NCBI GenBank assembly: GCA_934716995.1
Contig: CAKUYO010000003.1
Coordinates: 68,925 to 132,924 of the forward strand
Direction: 5' to 3'
DNA: 64,000 nucleotides
Source of the DNA: an uncultured Bacteroidales bacterium
GTDB taxonomy: Bacteria > Bacteroidota > Bacteroidia > Bacteroidales > Paludibacteraceae
Each line of letters begins with the position of its first letter. Within the stretch, counting starts at the first letter, position 1. Of the stretch, positions 8,378 through 16,812 are shown piece by piece. Position numbers and translations under genes: made by a program. The notes beneath the pieces are model-generated. The model was not told the origin of the DNA. It was given only the letters and a program-made list of their open reading frames with translations, and did not search any database.

Positions 8378-8965
8378 ATGAAGAAGTTTATTCCTTGGAT
8401 GGTTGTATTAGCCGTAGTGGCACTGATTGGTATCTGGTTTGTGGGCGACTACAACGAGATGGTAACCAAAGAGGAAACCGTAGAAACCTCGTGGGGGGAT
8501 GTACAGACCTATTACCAGCGTCGTGCCGATCTGATTCCGAATCTGGTGAATACCGTTAAAGGCTATGCGGAACATGAGAACACCACTCTGCAAGAGGTAA
8601 TTGAGGCGCGTGCAAAAGTCACTCAGATAACCATTGACCCGGCGAATGCCACGCCCGAACAATTGGCGGCATATCAGTCAGCGCAAGGCGAGTTGAGCCA
8701 AGCCCTCGGGCGTCTGATGGCGGTATCGGAAGCCTATCCTGACCTGAAAGCCAATACCAATTTCCGCGATTTGCAGGCGCAACTGGAAGGAACGGAGAAC
8801 CGAATCGCTACGGCACGCCAGAACTACAACGAGGCGGTAAAAGACTTTAACACGTATATCCGCCGTTTCCCGAGAAACATTGTGGCATCGCTGTTCGGGT
8901 TCGGGAAAAAGAACTACTTTGAGGCGGATACTATGGCAGCAAAGGCACCCGAAGTGAATTTCTAA
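8378..8965 (+). CDS. lemA: LemA family protein
   Basis: A 195-residue membrane-anchored helical protein of the LemA family: N-terminal transmembrane helix (MKKFIPWMVVLAVVALIGIW), then the conserved YNEMVTKEETVETSWGDVQT and YYQRRADLIPNLVNTVKGYA segments, and late FNTYIRRFPRNIVASLFGF. ATG 8378 is preferred over an in-frame TTG at 8369. LemA proteins expose their N-terminus outside and have a coiled bundle fold; their biochemical role is not settled. It follows a TPM gene, a common pairing. Confidence 0.93.
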   Translation: MKKFIPWMVVLAVVALIGIWFVGDYNEMVTKEETVETSWGDVQTYYQRRADLIPNLVNTVKGYAEHENTTLQEVIEARAKVTQITIDPANATPEQLAAYQSAQGELSQALGRLMAVSEAYPDLKANTNFRDLQAQLEGTENRIATARQNYNEAVKDFNTYIRRFPRNIVASLFGFGKKNYFEADTMAAKAPEVNF

Positions 8966-8970
8966 CAGAA

Positions 8971-9059
8971 TAAAGAGCGTGGAACAAAGAACAAAGAATA
9001 AAATGGTGTAGGACAGTCGGAGGCATTTGGTTCTTTGTTCATTGTCCTTTGTTCTTTAG
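8971..9059 (+). repeat. 89-bp repeat, copy 1, left of hflX
   Basis: Begins TAAAGAGCGTGGAACAAAGA and ends GTCCTTTGTTCTTTAG. The two ends are inverted (AACAAAGAACAAAG against CTTTGTTC), so the element can form a long imperfect hairpin. A second 89-bp copy lies at 10487-10575 in the same orientation, so hflX is bracketed by direct repeats. Confidence 0.8.
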
Positions 9060-9088
9060 CGGAACGAAATGGAGCGGTTGAGTAAAAA

Positions 9089-10471
9089 ATGATTGAGATA
9101 AAAGAAGAAACGGTATATGCAGTGCTGGTGGGGCTGATTACCCCCGAGCAGTCGGAAGAACGCACGAAAGAGTATTTGGACGAGTTGGCTTTCTTGGCGG
9201 ATACGAACCATATCGTACCCGTCAAGCGTTTTGTACAGCGTTTGGAACAGCCGAATACAAGTACCTACGTGGGCGAAGGAAAATTGCAGGAGATAAAAGA
9301 GTATATTAGCTCCCCCGCCCCCCTCAAAGAGGGGGTACTATCAGTACAGCCGTATAGCCCCTCCTTTGGAGGGGGTGGGGAGGTCGGGACGGATCGTCGT
9401 GATATCTCTGTCGTTATCTTCGACGATGAACTCTCGCCCCGCCAGTTGCGCAATATAGAGCGGGAACTGAATACGCTGCCCAACGGCAAACAGGGACATG
9501 TGCGGGTAATGGACAGGACGATTCTTATTCTTGAGATTTTCCTGCAACGGGCGCAGACCAGTTACGCCAAGACGCAGGTGGAGATGGCGCACCTGCAATA
9601 TATGCTCCCACGGCTGACCCGGATGTGGTCGCACCTCGACCGTCAGCGCGGTGGTGGTACGACGAGCCGTGGTATGGGTGAGACCCAGATCGAGGCGGAC
9701 AAGCGGATTATCGGTCAGCGTATCGCCCTGCTGCGCGAAGATCTGAAAAAGATAGACAAGCAGATGGCTACGCAGCGTCAGAACCGCGGTAAGATGGTGC
9801 GTGTGGCGCTGGTGGGCTATACCAATGTGGGCAAATCAACGCTGATGAACCTGTTGAGCAAGTCGGACGTGTTTGCCGAGAACAAACTCTTTGCTACATT
9901 AGATACCACGGTGCGCAAGGTTACGATAGACAACCTGCCGTTTCTCCTGAGCGACACGGTGGGATTTATCCGCAAACTGCCGCACCATCTGGTGGAGTCG
10001 TTCAAATCGACTTTGGACGAGGTGCGCGAGGCGGACTTGCTGATACACGTGGTGGACATCTCGCACCCTAACTTCGAGGAGCAGTATGAGGTGGTGGAAA
10101 AGACGATCAACGACCTGCTGACCCGCGAAGAAGTGGTGCAGGAGGGCAAACCGTGGTCAGGCAAGAACAAAGAGAAACATGTAGAGAAACGCGTGGCGGA
10201 TATACCGCGCATCGTGGTTTTCAACAAGATAGATGCCTTTACTTACACGCCCAAGGAAGAGGACGACCTGACGCCCGTGCAGCGGGAGAATATCTCGCTT
10301 GAGGAACTGCAACGGACATGGATGGCGAAACTGCAGGACGACTGTATCTTTATCTCGGCGAAGAACAAAGACAATATAGAGGCGTTGAAGCAGTTGATGT
10401 ACGACCGTATCAAGGCGATTCACGTGAAGCGGTACCCGTACAACGACTTTATTTTTCAGCGGTACGAATAG
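9089..10471 (+). CDS. hflX: Ribosome-associated GTPase HflX
   Basis: A 460-residue HflX GTPase. The N-terminal nucleotide-binding domain contains IFDDELSPRQLRNIEREL, then GGGTTSRGMGETQIEADKR, and the G domain shows G1 GYTNVGKST (about residue 244), G3 DTVGF (about 289), and G4 NKID (about 378), with a late SAK motif (ISAKNKDN). HflX splits or rescues stalled ribosomes after stress. Residues about 74-101 (SSPAPLKEG...GGGGEVG) are not part of the family: they are encoded by a G/C-rich inverted element inserted in frame (see 9309-9390). The gene is flanked by 89-bp direct repeats. Confidence 0.95.
   Translation: MIEIKEETVYAVLVGLITPEQSEERTKEYLDELAFLADTNHIVPVKRFVQRLEQPNTSTYVGEGKLQEIKEYISSPAPLKEGVLSVQPYSPSFGGGGEVGTDRRDISVVIFDDELSPRQLRNIERELNTLPNGKQGHVRVMDRTILILEIFLQRAQTSYAKTQVEMAHLQYMLPRLTRMWSHLDRQRGGGTTSRGMGETQIEADKRIIGQRIALLREDLKKIDKQMATQRQNRGKMVRVALVGYTNVGKSTLMNLLSKSDVFAENKLFATLDTTVRKVTIDNLPFLLSDTVGFIRKLPHHLVESFKSTLDEVREADLLIHVVDISHPNFEEQYEVVEKTINDLLTREEVVQEGKPWSGKNKEKHVEKRVADIPRIVVFNKIDAFTYTPKEEDDLTPVQRENISLEELQRTWMAKLQDDCIFISAKNKDNIEALKQLMYDRIKAIHVKRYPYNDFIFQRYE
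9309..9390 (+). repeat. In-frame palindromic insertion inside hflX
   Basis: Two G/C-rich hairpin units, CCCCCTCAAAGAGGGGG and CCCCTCCTTTGGAGGGGG, lie in the reading frame and add about 28 residues between the conserved LQEIKEYI and ISVVIFDDEL blocks. The frame is kept. Confidence 0.7.
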
Positions 10472-10486
10472 GGGCGCCATTTTGGA

Positions 10487-10575
10487 TAAAGAACGTGGAA
10501 CAAAGAACAAAGAATAAAATGGTATTGAACAGTCGAAGGTATTTGGTTCATTGTTCATTGTCCTTTGTTCTTTAG
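10487..10575 (+). repeat. 89-bp repeat, copy 2, right of hflX
   Basis: Begins TAAAGAACGTGGAACAAAGA and ends GTCCTTTGTTCTTTAG. Same length and orientation as the copy at 8971-9059, with scattered substitutions mainly in the centre. Confidence 0.8.
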
Positions 10576-10609
10576 TCCTGAAAGGACGGTCAAATAACTA
10601 AATATACAA

Positions 10610-12235
10610 ATGACAAAGTACATTTTTGTAACCGGTGGTGTGGCTTCCTCGTTGGGGAAGGGTATTATTGCCGCCTCGTTGGGTAACCTGCTCAAAGCCA
10701 GAGGTTTCCGAGTAACCAACCAGAAACTGGATCCGTATATCAACGTGGATCCGGGTACGCTCAACCCCTACGAACATGGCGAGTGTTACGTGACGGAAGA
10801 CGGGCATGAGGCAGACCTCGACCTCGGGCATTACGAGCGTTTTCTGGACGTGCGCACCCACAAGGCAAACAATATCACCACAGGGCGTATCTATCAGACG
10901 GTGATTGAGAAAGAGCGCCGCGGCGATTTCCTCGGCAAGACGGTGCAGGTTGTGCCGCATATCACCGACGAGATCAAGCACCAGATACGCCTCCTGGGCG
11001 AGACGGGCAAGTATGACTTTGTCATTACGGAAATAGGCGGTACGGTGGGCGACATCGAGAGCCTGCCGTATATCGAGGCGGTGCGCCAGATGCGTTGGGA
11101 ACTCGGACGCGACTGCTGCTGTATCCACCTAACCTATGTACCGTATCTGGCTGCCGCCAAGGAATTGAAAACCAAGCCGACGCAGCACTCGGTGAAAGAC
11201 CTGCAGCAAGAGGGTGTGCAGCCCGATATTATCGTTCTGCGCACCGAGCATACTATTCCGCAGGACGTGCGCCGCAAGGTGGCATTGTTCTGCAACGTGG
11301 CGCAGGACTGCGTGGTACAATCGATAGACGCACCCACTATCTACCGCGTGCCGCTCAATATGCTGGCAGAGGGGCTGGATATGGCGGTACTGCGCTGTAC
11401 GGGTTTTGACACCGACAAAGTGCCGGCACCCGATATGACCCGCTGGAACACCTTTTTGCAGCACTTGGAGGGTGCCAAAGAGGAGGTTCGGATTGCTATC
11501 GTGGGCAAGTATGTGCAACTGCAGGACGCCTATAAGTCAATACGCGAATCGCTGACCCATGCGGCGGCATACAACGACCGCAAACTGGTGCTGACGTCTA
11601 TATTGAGCGATGATCTGACGGCGGAGAATGTAGCCGGGCGGCTGGCTGGGCAGCAGGGGATTGTGATTGCACCGGGATTCGGTTCGCGCGGTGTGGAGGG
11701 CAAGTTCGCAGCACTCAAATATGCCCGAGAGAACAAGATACCCTGTTTCGGCATTTGCATGGGAATGCAGTGTATGGCGATTGAGTTTGCCCGCGATGTG
11801 CTGGGCTACGCTGATGCCAACTCCACCGAGTTTGACCCGCAGACCACGCACAACGTGATTGATATGATGGAGGCGCAGAAACAGATGGTCAACAAGGGCG
11901 GTTCGATGCGTCTCGGGGCGTATCCGTGCCGATTGAAAAAAGGCAGCAAGGTGGAACGGATATATGCACCCCTTCTGAAAGACGGCAGCGATATTATTTA
12001 CGAGCGCCACCGCCACCGCTATGAGTTCAACCACGACTATCAGGCGGCTTTTGAGCAGCACGGTATGGAGTGTGTGGGAATCAACCCCGAGTCGGGGCTG
12101 GTGGAGATACTCTGTCTGAAAGACCACCCGTGGTATATCGGTGTGCAGTTCCACCCCGAGTATTCGTCCACAGTACTTCACCCGCATCCGTTGTTTGTGG
12201 ATTTTGTCAAGGCGGCGACGAAAGTCAATTTGTAA
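10610..12235 (+). CDS. pyrG: CTP synthase
   Basis: A 541-residue enzyme that aminates UTP to CTP using glutamine and ATP. The synthetase domain opens TKYIFVTGGVASSLGKGI and holds DPYINVDPGTLNPYEHGE; the glutamine amidotransferase domain has the nucleophile in CFGICMGMQC (about Cys382) and the His-Glu pair in VQFHPEYSS (about 516). The length is normal. The TAA stop lies inside an octamer array (12232-12263) that runs to the start of hpt, so the two genes are probably one unit. Confidence 0.97.
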   Translation: MTKYIFVTGGVASSLGKGIIAASLGNLLKARGFRVTNQKLDPYINVDPGTLNPYEHGECYVTEDGHEADLDLGHYERFLDVRTHKANNITTGRIYQTVIEKERRGDFLGKTVQVVPHITDEIKHQIRLLGETGKYDFVITEIGGTVGDIESLPYIEAVRQMRWELGRDCCCIHLTYVPYLAAAKELKTKPTQHSVKDLQQEGVQPDIIVLRTEHTIPQDVRRKVALFCNVAQDCVVQSIDAPTIYRVPLNMLAEGLDMAVLRCTGFDTDKVPAPDMTRWNTFLQHLEGAKEEVRIAIVGKYVQLQDAYKSIRESLTHAAAYNDRKLVLTSILSDDLTAENVAGRLAGQQGIVIAPGFGSRGVEGKFAALKYARENKIPCFGICMGMQCMAIEFARDVLGYADANSTEFDPQTTHNVIDMMEAQKQMVNKGGSMRLGAYPCRLKKGSKVERIYAPLLKDGSDIIYERHRHRYEFNHDYQAAFEQHGMECVGINPESGLVEILCLKDHPWYIGVQFHPEYSSTVLHPHPLFVDFVKAATKVNL

Positions 12236-12263
12236 ATGTGTAAATTTGTAAATGTGTAAATTA
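12232..12263 (+). repeat. Octamer array (GTAAATKT) spanning the pyrG-hpt junction
   Basis: Four 8-bp units (GTAAATGT, GTAAATTT, GTAAATGT, GTAAATTA). The pyrG stop codon is in the first unit and the hpt ATG begins on the last base of the array. Confidence 0.8.
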
Positions 12264-12802
12264 TGCGAAGTGTAGAACTGAACAACCGTATTTTCGACGA
12301 GTATATTTCTGTGGACAAGATACAAGAGGCGGTGAAAGCCGTGGCGGAGCGTATCAATGCCGACTATGCAGGGCGCGAGCCGCTGTTTGTCTGCGTACTG
12401 AACGGAGCCTATATCTATGCCGCCGACCTGTTCCGCTCCATCAATCTCCATTCGGAGATAACCTTTGTCCGGCTCAAGTCGTACGAAGGGACATCCACAA
12501 CGGGCAATGTACGGATGATTGTGCCGCTGCAAGAGGAGGTAAGAGACCGCGATGTGATTGTGGTGGAAGATATTGTGGATACGGGTATCACAATGCACGG
12601 TTTCAAACAGTTGTTGCGCGAGCAAGGCGCACGTTCCGTGGCTGTTACATCGTTCCTGTTCAAGCCGGAGGCGTTGCAGCATCCCGACTCGGAACCGGAG
12701 TATGTAGCATTCCGTATTCCGAGAAAATTTATTCTCGGTTACGGGTTGGATTATGACGGCTACGGGCGCAACCTGGATGCGGTATATGCCCTGCGCGACT
12801 GA
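12263..12802 (+). CDS. hpt: Hypoxanthine phosphoribosyltransferase
   Basis: A 179-residue purine salvage enzyme that joins hypoxanthine (or guanine) to PRPP. It shows the PRPP-binding motif VIVVEDIVDTGITM (about residues 95-108), the early VCVLNGAYIYAADL loop, and the C-terminal FILGYGLDYDGYGRNL block, all typical of the HPRT family. Its start follows directly on an octamer array, with no clear Shine-Dalgarno sequence. It lies 27 bp behind pyrG, a nucleotide-metabolism pairing. Confidence 0.95.
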   Translation: MRSVELNNRIFDEYISVDKIQEAVKAVAERINADYAGREPLFVCVLNGAYIYAADLFRSINLHSEITFVRLKSYEGTSTTGNVRMIVPLQEEVRDRDVIVVEDIVDTGITMHGFKQLLREQGARSVAVTSFLFKPEALQHPDSEPEYVAFRIPRKFILGYGLDYDGYGRNLDAVYALRD

Positions 12803-12808
12803 TTTTAT

Positions 12809-12839
12809 TTGGCAATATCAAAAATAAGTTGTATCTTTG
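12809..12839 (+). promoter_or_regulatory. Promoter of the phosphohexomutase gene
   Basis: TTG (12809-12811), 20 nt, TATCTTTG (12832-12839), 32 bp before the start codon. Confidence 0.75.
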
Positions 12840-12871
12840 CACACAATAGAAATACCTAAAACAGAAACAAT

Positions 12872-14647
12872 ATGAATGAAGAACTGACACGTGTGATGGC
12901 CGTAGCCCAGTCGTGGCTTGACGGCGATTATGATGCCGAGACAAAGGCACAAGTGAAAGCAATGATGGATGCTGAGGATAAAACGGAACTCATTGATAGT
13001 TTTTATCGTACGTTGGAGTTCGGTACGGGCGGTTTGCGCGGTATTATGGGCGCAGGTACCAACCGTATGAACAAGTACATCGTGGCACAGGCTACCCAGG
13101 GCTACGCCAACTATCTGCTCAAAGTGCAAGCCGAGAACGGCTTCAAGAATGTGCAGAACGGGCGTGTAGCTGTAGTGGTGGGGCATGACTGCCGTAACAA
13201 TGGTCGTCTGTTTGCCGAGACTGTTGCCAACGTGTTCTCCGCCAATGGCATAAAAGTCTATCTGTTCGAGAGCCTGCGTCCGACGCCGGAAGTAAGTTTC
13301 GCTATCCGTCGCCTGAAATGTCAGGGCGGTGTGAACGTTACTGCCAGTCATAACCCGAAAGAGTACAACGGTTACAAGGCATACTGGGAGGACGGTTCGC
13401 AGGTGCTCCAGCCGCATGACCAGGGCATCATTGACGAGGTGAACAAAGTGAAGATGGAGGATGTAAAATGGGAAGGCGACAAAGACCTGATTGAGATTAT
13501 CGGCGGAGAGATTGACTACGACTATATGATGGCTGTCAAGACCGTGATGATTGATCAGGATGTGATTCTGCGCCAAAGCGATCTGAATATCGTTTATACG
13601 CCGTTGCATGGTGCCGGACGCCAGATTGTGCCGATGTGCCTGCGCTCATGGGGTTTTCAGAATATCCACGTGGTGCCCGAGCAGATGGTGATTGACGGCA
13701 ACTTCCCGACGGTGGTCAGTCCGAATCCAGAGAATGCGGAGGCGATGACGATGGGTATGAACCTCGGTACGAAACTGAATGCCGACCTGGTGATTGCCAG
13801 CGACCCCGATGCTGACCGTCTGGCTATCGTATGCCGCGATGACGAGGGCAAATGGGTGATCATCAACGGTAACCAAACCTGTATGATGTTCTCGTACTAC
13901 AACATCAAAGCCCAGAAACGTCTTGGCAAGATGCGTCCGGAAAACTATTTGGTGAAAACTATCGTTACCAGCGAGGTGATCCGCCGTATTGCTGACAAAG
14001 AGGGGGTTACGCTTACCGACGAATATACGGGCTTCAAGTGGATTGCCAACCGTATCCGTATGTGGGAAGGCACGCACAAGTATATCGGCGGCGGCGAGGA
14101 GAGTTTCGGCTGGCTCGGTTATGATGCAGTGCGCGACAAATGTGCGCCCTCCGCTATCTGCCTGATTTGTGAGATTGCCGCATACGCCAAAGACCAGGGT
14201 ATATCGCTCTATGATTACCTGCTCAATATCTATAAGGAGTTCGGTTTCCAACGCGAGACAACGATCAATGTGGTGCGTCCGGGTAAGGCAGGTGCCGAGG
14301 AGATCCAGCAGATGATGGCGAACTTCCGTCAGAACCCGCCGAAAGAGATCGCTGGCGAAAAAGTGATCCGCATGAAAGACTACAAGTCGCTTGTGGAGAA
14401 AGACCTCGTGGACGGCGAATGGAGAGAGCAACCGATCACGATGGCACTGAACGCCACCAGCAACGTGCTGCAGTTCTTCACGGACGGCGGTTTGAAGGTG
14501 AGTGTCCGTCCGTCGGGTACAGAACCGAAGATCAAGTTCTACTTCGAGATACCTGCCGATATGCCGACTACAGCGGACTATAAAGCCGCTACGGCTGCCG
14601 CTGAAGCCCGTGTGCCGGCTATCAAGGCAAGTTTGGGATTGAAATAA
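12872..14647 (+). CDS. Phospho-sugar mutase (phosphoglucomutase/phosphomannomutase family)
   Basis: A 591-residue alpha-D-phosphohexomutase that moves phosphate between C1 and C6 of a hexose phosphate. The catalytic phosphoserine loop is NVTASHNPKEYNGYK (about 155-169), the metal-binding loop is ASDPDADR (about 309-316), the sugar-binding loop is GGGEESFG (about 407-414), and the phosphate-binding loop is VRPSGTEPKIKFYF near the C-terminus. Length fits the longer PgcA-type enzymes. The exact sugar (glucose, mannose or both) cannot be read from these motifs. Confidence 0.93.
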   Translation: MNEELTRVMAVAQSWLDGDYDAETKAQVKAMMDAEDKTELIDSFYRTLEFGTGGLRGIMGAGTNRMNKYIVAQATQGYANYLLKVQAENGFKNVQNGRVAVVVGHDCRNNGRLFAETVANVFSANGIKVYLFESLRPTPEVSFAIRRLKCQGGVNVTASHNPKEYNGYKAYWEDGSQVLQPHDQGIIDEVNKVKMEDVKWEGDKDLIEIIGGEIDYDYMMAVKTVMIDQDVILRQSDLNIVYTPLHGAGRQIVPMCLRSWGFQNIHVVPEQMVIDGNFPTVVSPNPENAEAMTMGMNLGTKLNADLVIASDPDADRLAIVCRDDEGKWVIINGNQTCMMFSYYNIKAQKRLGKMRPENYLVKTIVTSEVIRRIADKEGVTLTDEYTGFKWIANRIRMWEGTHKYIGGGEESFGWLGYDAVRDKCAPSAICLICEIAAYAKDQGISLYDYLLNIYKEFGFQRETTINVVRPGKAGAEEIQQMMANFRQNPPKEIAGEKVIRMKDYKSLVEKDLVDGEWREQPITMALNATSNVLQFFTDGGLKVSVRPSGTEPKIKFYFEIPADMPTTADYKAATAAAEARVPAIKASLGLK

Positions 14648-14668
14648 AGCAGACTAATATCAAATCCA

Positions 14669-14706
14669 TAAAAAAGAGGTTGCTCATCAGGGCAACCTCT
14701 TTTTTA
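14669..14706 (+). terminator. Bidirectional terminator after the phosphohexomutase
   Basis: Stem AGAGGTTGC (14675-14683) / GCAACCTCT (14692-14700) with a T run after it and an A run before it, so it can serve the minus-strand secreted-protein gene as well. Confidence 0.9.
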
Positions 14707-14721
14707 TTGGCAATGTTATGA

Positions 14722-15759
14722 TTATTGGATGATAGAACCTGTAAGGTTGTATTTAACACCATTTCGAGTGATGACGATATTGCCATTTTCAAGGCGTTTG
14801 GTGGCAATGGCTTGCGTTTTTCCGGTTTGCTCAATGGCAGTTTCTTCTACCGGTTCGAAAGTCTCGAACTCAATAGTTTGCTTGGCAGTATAAACAATGC
14901 CGTTGCTTGCTTTGCCGGAGAAGGTAACGTCGTAGGTTGTAATGAAGAAACCTTCCTCCTCGCTCGACTCGCGAGATACTAATTTAAGGGTCAGTTCGGC
15001 AGAGGTAAAAGTCAGTTGGGTAGTATCAGTGCCGGAAACTATCGCCATATAAGACTCCTCAATATCGATCATCTCGTTATCGGATGAGTAGGTGTCGCTA
15101 AGGTCTTTGTAGTCGCCGATGTAGAGCAGAAACTCCATCATAGTGCCATCTCCCATGGGAACCAAGCCATCTTCTGTTTCTGTCCACTTCTCGAAGGTGT
15201 ACAACATCAAGTATGCAAAACCATAGTCTCCATATTCTGCATCGATCTGACCGCCGGCGAAGTTGATGTCTTCTGTAGTGGGCTCAGGATCGGCAGGTTG
15301 CTCCCCGTCGGTAGTGATGGTGACAGAGAGCAAATCGAATTGCCCTGCTTTGGTCGGGGTGGTACCGAAATCGGCTTTGTCGCCTACGGTAAGCGTGATA
15401 GAGGTAGCACTGCCAGCCCACGATACGGCTTGTCCACCATCTTTGGTGCCTTCTTCAGTAAGAGTAGGGACATCGCTTGTGAGAGTAGCCAAACGCTCCT
15501 GCCCTTTGGAGGACAACTCAAAACTGATGGCAGTGATGTTGTTGGCGGAGGTGGCAATGATTAGTGTGCCACCTGCATAGACGCGCAGTTCTTCTCCAGT
15601 AGCGGAAGCAGGGGATTGGGTACCATCCGTGGCGGTGACGGTAATACCTCGTGTTGTAAAAGAGGTTGTGGCATAGTCGCTCATCTTGAGAGTGATGGTT
15701 TCTGCCGACATAGTTGCAGCCATAACAATGGTTGCAAGAAACATGTAAACTTTTTTCAT
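14722..15759 (-). CDS. Secreted protein with T9SS-type C-terminal sorting motif
   Basis: 345 residues from ATG 15759, which gives a signal peptide (MKKVYMFLATIVMAATMSA). The body is Thr/Ser-rich and beta-strand-like with no domain I recognise; a DGEQPADPEPTTEDI stretch may be a linker. The C-terminus KRLENGNIVITRNGVKYNL matches the motif K-x-x-x-NG-x-[VI]-x-I-x-R-x-G-x-x-Y shared by other secreted proteins in the window, which I read as a T9SS sorting domain. Function is unknown. It converges on the phosphohexomutase at a shared terminator. Confidence 0.8.
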   Translation of the reverse strand: MKKVYMFLATIVMAATMSAETITLKMSDYATTSFTTRGITVTATDGTQSPASATGEELRVYAGGTLIIATSANNITAISFELSSKGQERLATLTSDVPTLTEEGTKDGGQAVSWAGSATSITLTVGDKADFGTTPTKAGQFDLLSVTITTDGEQPADPEPTTEDINFAGGQIDAEYGDYGFAYLMLYTFEKWTETEDGLVPMGDGTMMEFLLYIGDYKDLSDTYSSDNEMIDIEESYMAIVSGTDTTQLTFTSAELTLKLVSRESSEEEGFFITTYDVTFSGKASNGIVYTAKQTIEFETFEPVEETAIEQTGKTQAIATKRLENGNIVITRNGVKYNLTGSIIQ

Positions 15760-15787
15760 TATTATAAAGTGTTTGGTTTGTGCATAA

Positions 15788-15817
15788 CAAAAACGACCTG
15801 CCATTTAGCAAGTCGTC
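15788..15817 (-). terminator. Terminator of tRNA-Val
   Basis: On the minus strand ACGACTTGC / GCAGGTCGT (one G-U pair) followed by TTTTTG, just after the tRNA. Confidence 0.8.
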
Positions 15818-15828
15818 TCTTCTGTGTG

Positions 15829-15903
15829 TGGGCGTTTACGGATTCGAACCGCAGACCCTCTGCTTGTAAGGCAGATGCTCTAAACCAGCTGAGCTAAACG
15901 CCC
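15829..15903 (-). tRNA. tRNA-Val (UAC)
   Basis: 75 nt including the discriminator A. Acceptor stem GGGCGTT/AACGCCC, D-arm AGCTCAGCTGGTTTAGAGC, anticodon arm TCTGC-CTTACAA-GCAGA giving anticodon TAC, and T-arm with GGTTCGAATCC-type loop (CGGTTCGAATCCG). CCA is not encoded. Confidence 0.95.
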
Positions 15904-15953
15904 TTTTCGTTGTGGAGAACCTCGTTAGGTTAGTTCCTTTCCGAAAGCGAGTG

Positions 15954-15984
15954 CAAAGGTACTGTTTTTTTCTGAACCGTGCAA
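15954..15984 (-). promoter_or_regulatory. Promoter of tRNA-Val
   Basis: TTG (15984-15982), 20 nt, TACCTTTG (15961-15954) on the minus strand. Confidence 0.75.
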
Positions 15985-15987
15985 ATG

Positions 15988-16692
15988 TTAGTGCATTTTT
16001 TTTGCAAAAAAATGCCAGTTGAACCAATTTTGATACTGCCAACGGTAAAATGCTACATAAAGAAGCCCTGTAATGGGTAGTCCGACGCACATACCGCCCA
16101 AAATATCGGCGGCAAAATGTTGCGAGAGATAGATGCGCGAGTAGCCGCCGAGGGCAGCAAAGAAGAAACAAAGAGCCTGCAGAATGAAATTTGTAAATGT
16201 GTAAGTTTGTAAATTTGTAAATTGATTTGTATGCTTGTGCAGGAAGCCTGTGCCAATGATGCAAAGGGCAAAGAAGAGCGCAAAGAAGGTGGTGGTATGT
16301 CCGGACGGGAAAGAATAGAAACGGCTCATAGTAACACCGTCCACAAGCGGGAGTTGTATATCGGGATAGTTTTCGGCAAAATAGGTCATCGGGCGCGGTG
16401 CGTCGGCAATACGTTTGAGTATTTGTGTGGCAAGTCCGGACAGGAGTGTGCCTGAAAGAGTAAATGCCGCCCAACCTGCTTTGTAGAACAGCAGGGCAAT
16501 GCATACGATATAGGGTACCCATTCGCCGACCTGCGTATAGTATTTGTAGAAAGTATCAAGTAGGGGGGTATGGCGGTTGCAGAGAAACAGGTGCAGTTCG
16601 GCTTTGGGAATACACAGCAGGCAAACGCTCAATGCTACTGTCAGTATGAGGCAGAGTGTAAGGAAAACACCGTTCCGGCGGAGAAAGTTCAT
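15988..16692 (-). CDS. PAP2 family lipid phosphatase with repeat-encoded insertion
   Basis: 234 residues from ATG 16692, a multi-pass membrane phosphatase of the PAP2 superfamily. The three catalytic motifs are present: KRIADAPRP (KxxxxxxRP), PSGH in FYSFPSGHTTTFF, and SRIYLSQHFAADILGG (SRxxxxxHxxxD). Such enzymes remove phosphate from lipid phosphates or undecaprenyl pyrophosphate. Between the PSGH helix and the next transmembrane helix, residues reading HKHTNQFTNLQTYTFTNF come from an octamer repeat array (16193-16224) in frame. The frame remains open, and the insertion sits in a loop, so the enzyme may still work. Confidence 0.88.
   Translation of the reverse strand: MNFLRRNGVFLTLCLILTVALSVCLLCIPKAELHLFLCNRHTPLLDTFYKYYTQVGEWVPYIVCIALLFYKAGWAAFTLSGTLLSGLATQILKRIADAPRPMTYFAENYPDIQLPLVDGVTMSRFYSFPSGHTTTFFALFFALCIIGTGFLHKHTNQFTNLQTYTFTNFILQALCFFFAALGGYSRIYLSQHFAADILGGMCVGLPITGLLYVAFYRWQYQNWFNWHFFAKKMH
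16193..16224 (+). repeat. Octamer array inside the PAP2 coding sequence
   Basis: GTAAATGT, GTAAGTTT, GTAAATTT, GTAAATTG on the plus strand. Read on the minus strand it adds Thr/Asn/Phe/Tyr residues to the phosphatase without breaking the frame. Confidence 0.8.
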
Positions 16693-16716
16693 AGGTTGCG
16701 AATTATAAAAACGCTG

Positions 16717-16747
16717 CAAAGGTACGAAATAAACAGCGTAATGCCAA
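16717..16747 (-). promoter_or_regulatory. Promoter of the PAP2 gene
   Basis: TTG (16747-16745), 20 nt, TACCTTTG (16724-16717), 24 nt before the ATG. Confidence 0.75.
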
Positions 16748-16787
16748 ATAAAATCGGCTGCCTGACAAAGTCAGGCAGCCGATTTTA
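16747..16787 (-). terminator. Terminator of the FucP-like permease gene
   Basis: Perfect 15-bp stem (AAATCGGCTGCCTGA / TCAGGCAGCCGATTT, 16751-16785) and a T-rich tail on the minus strand. Its distal edge touches the -33 element of the PAP2 promoter. Confidence 0.9.
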
Positions 16788-16812
16788 TTATTCTATCTTT
16801 CTATTATTTCTA

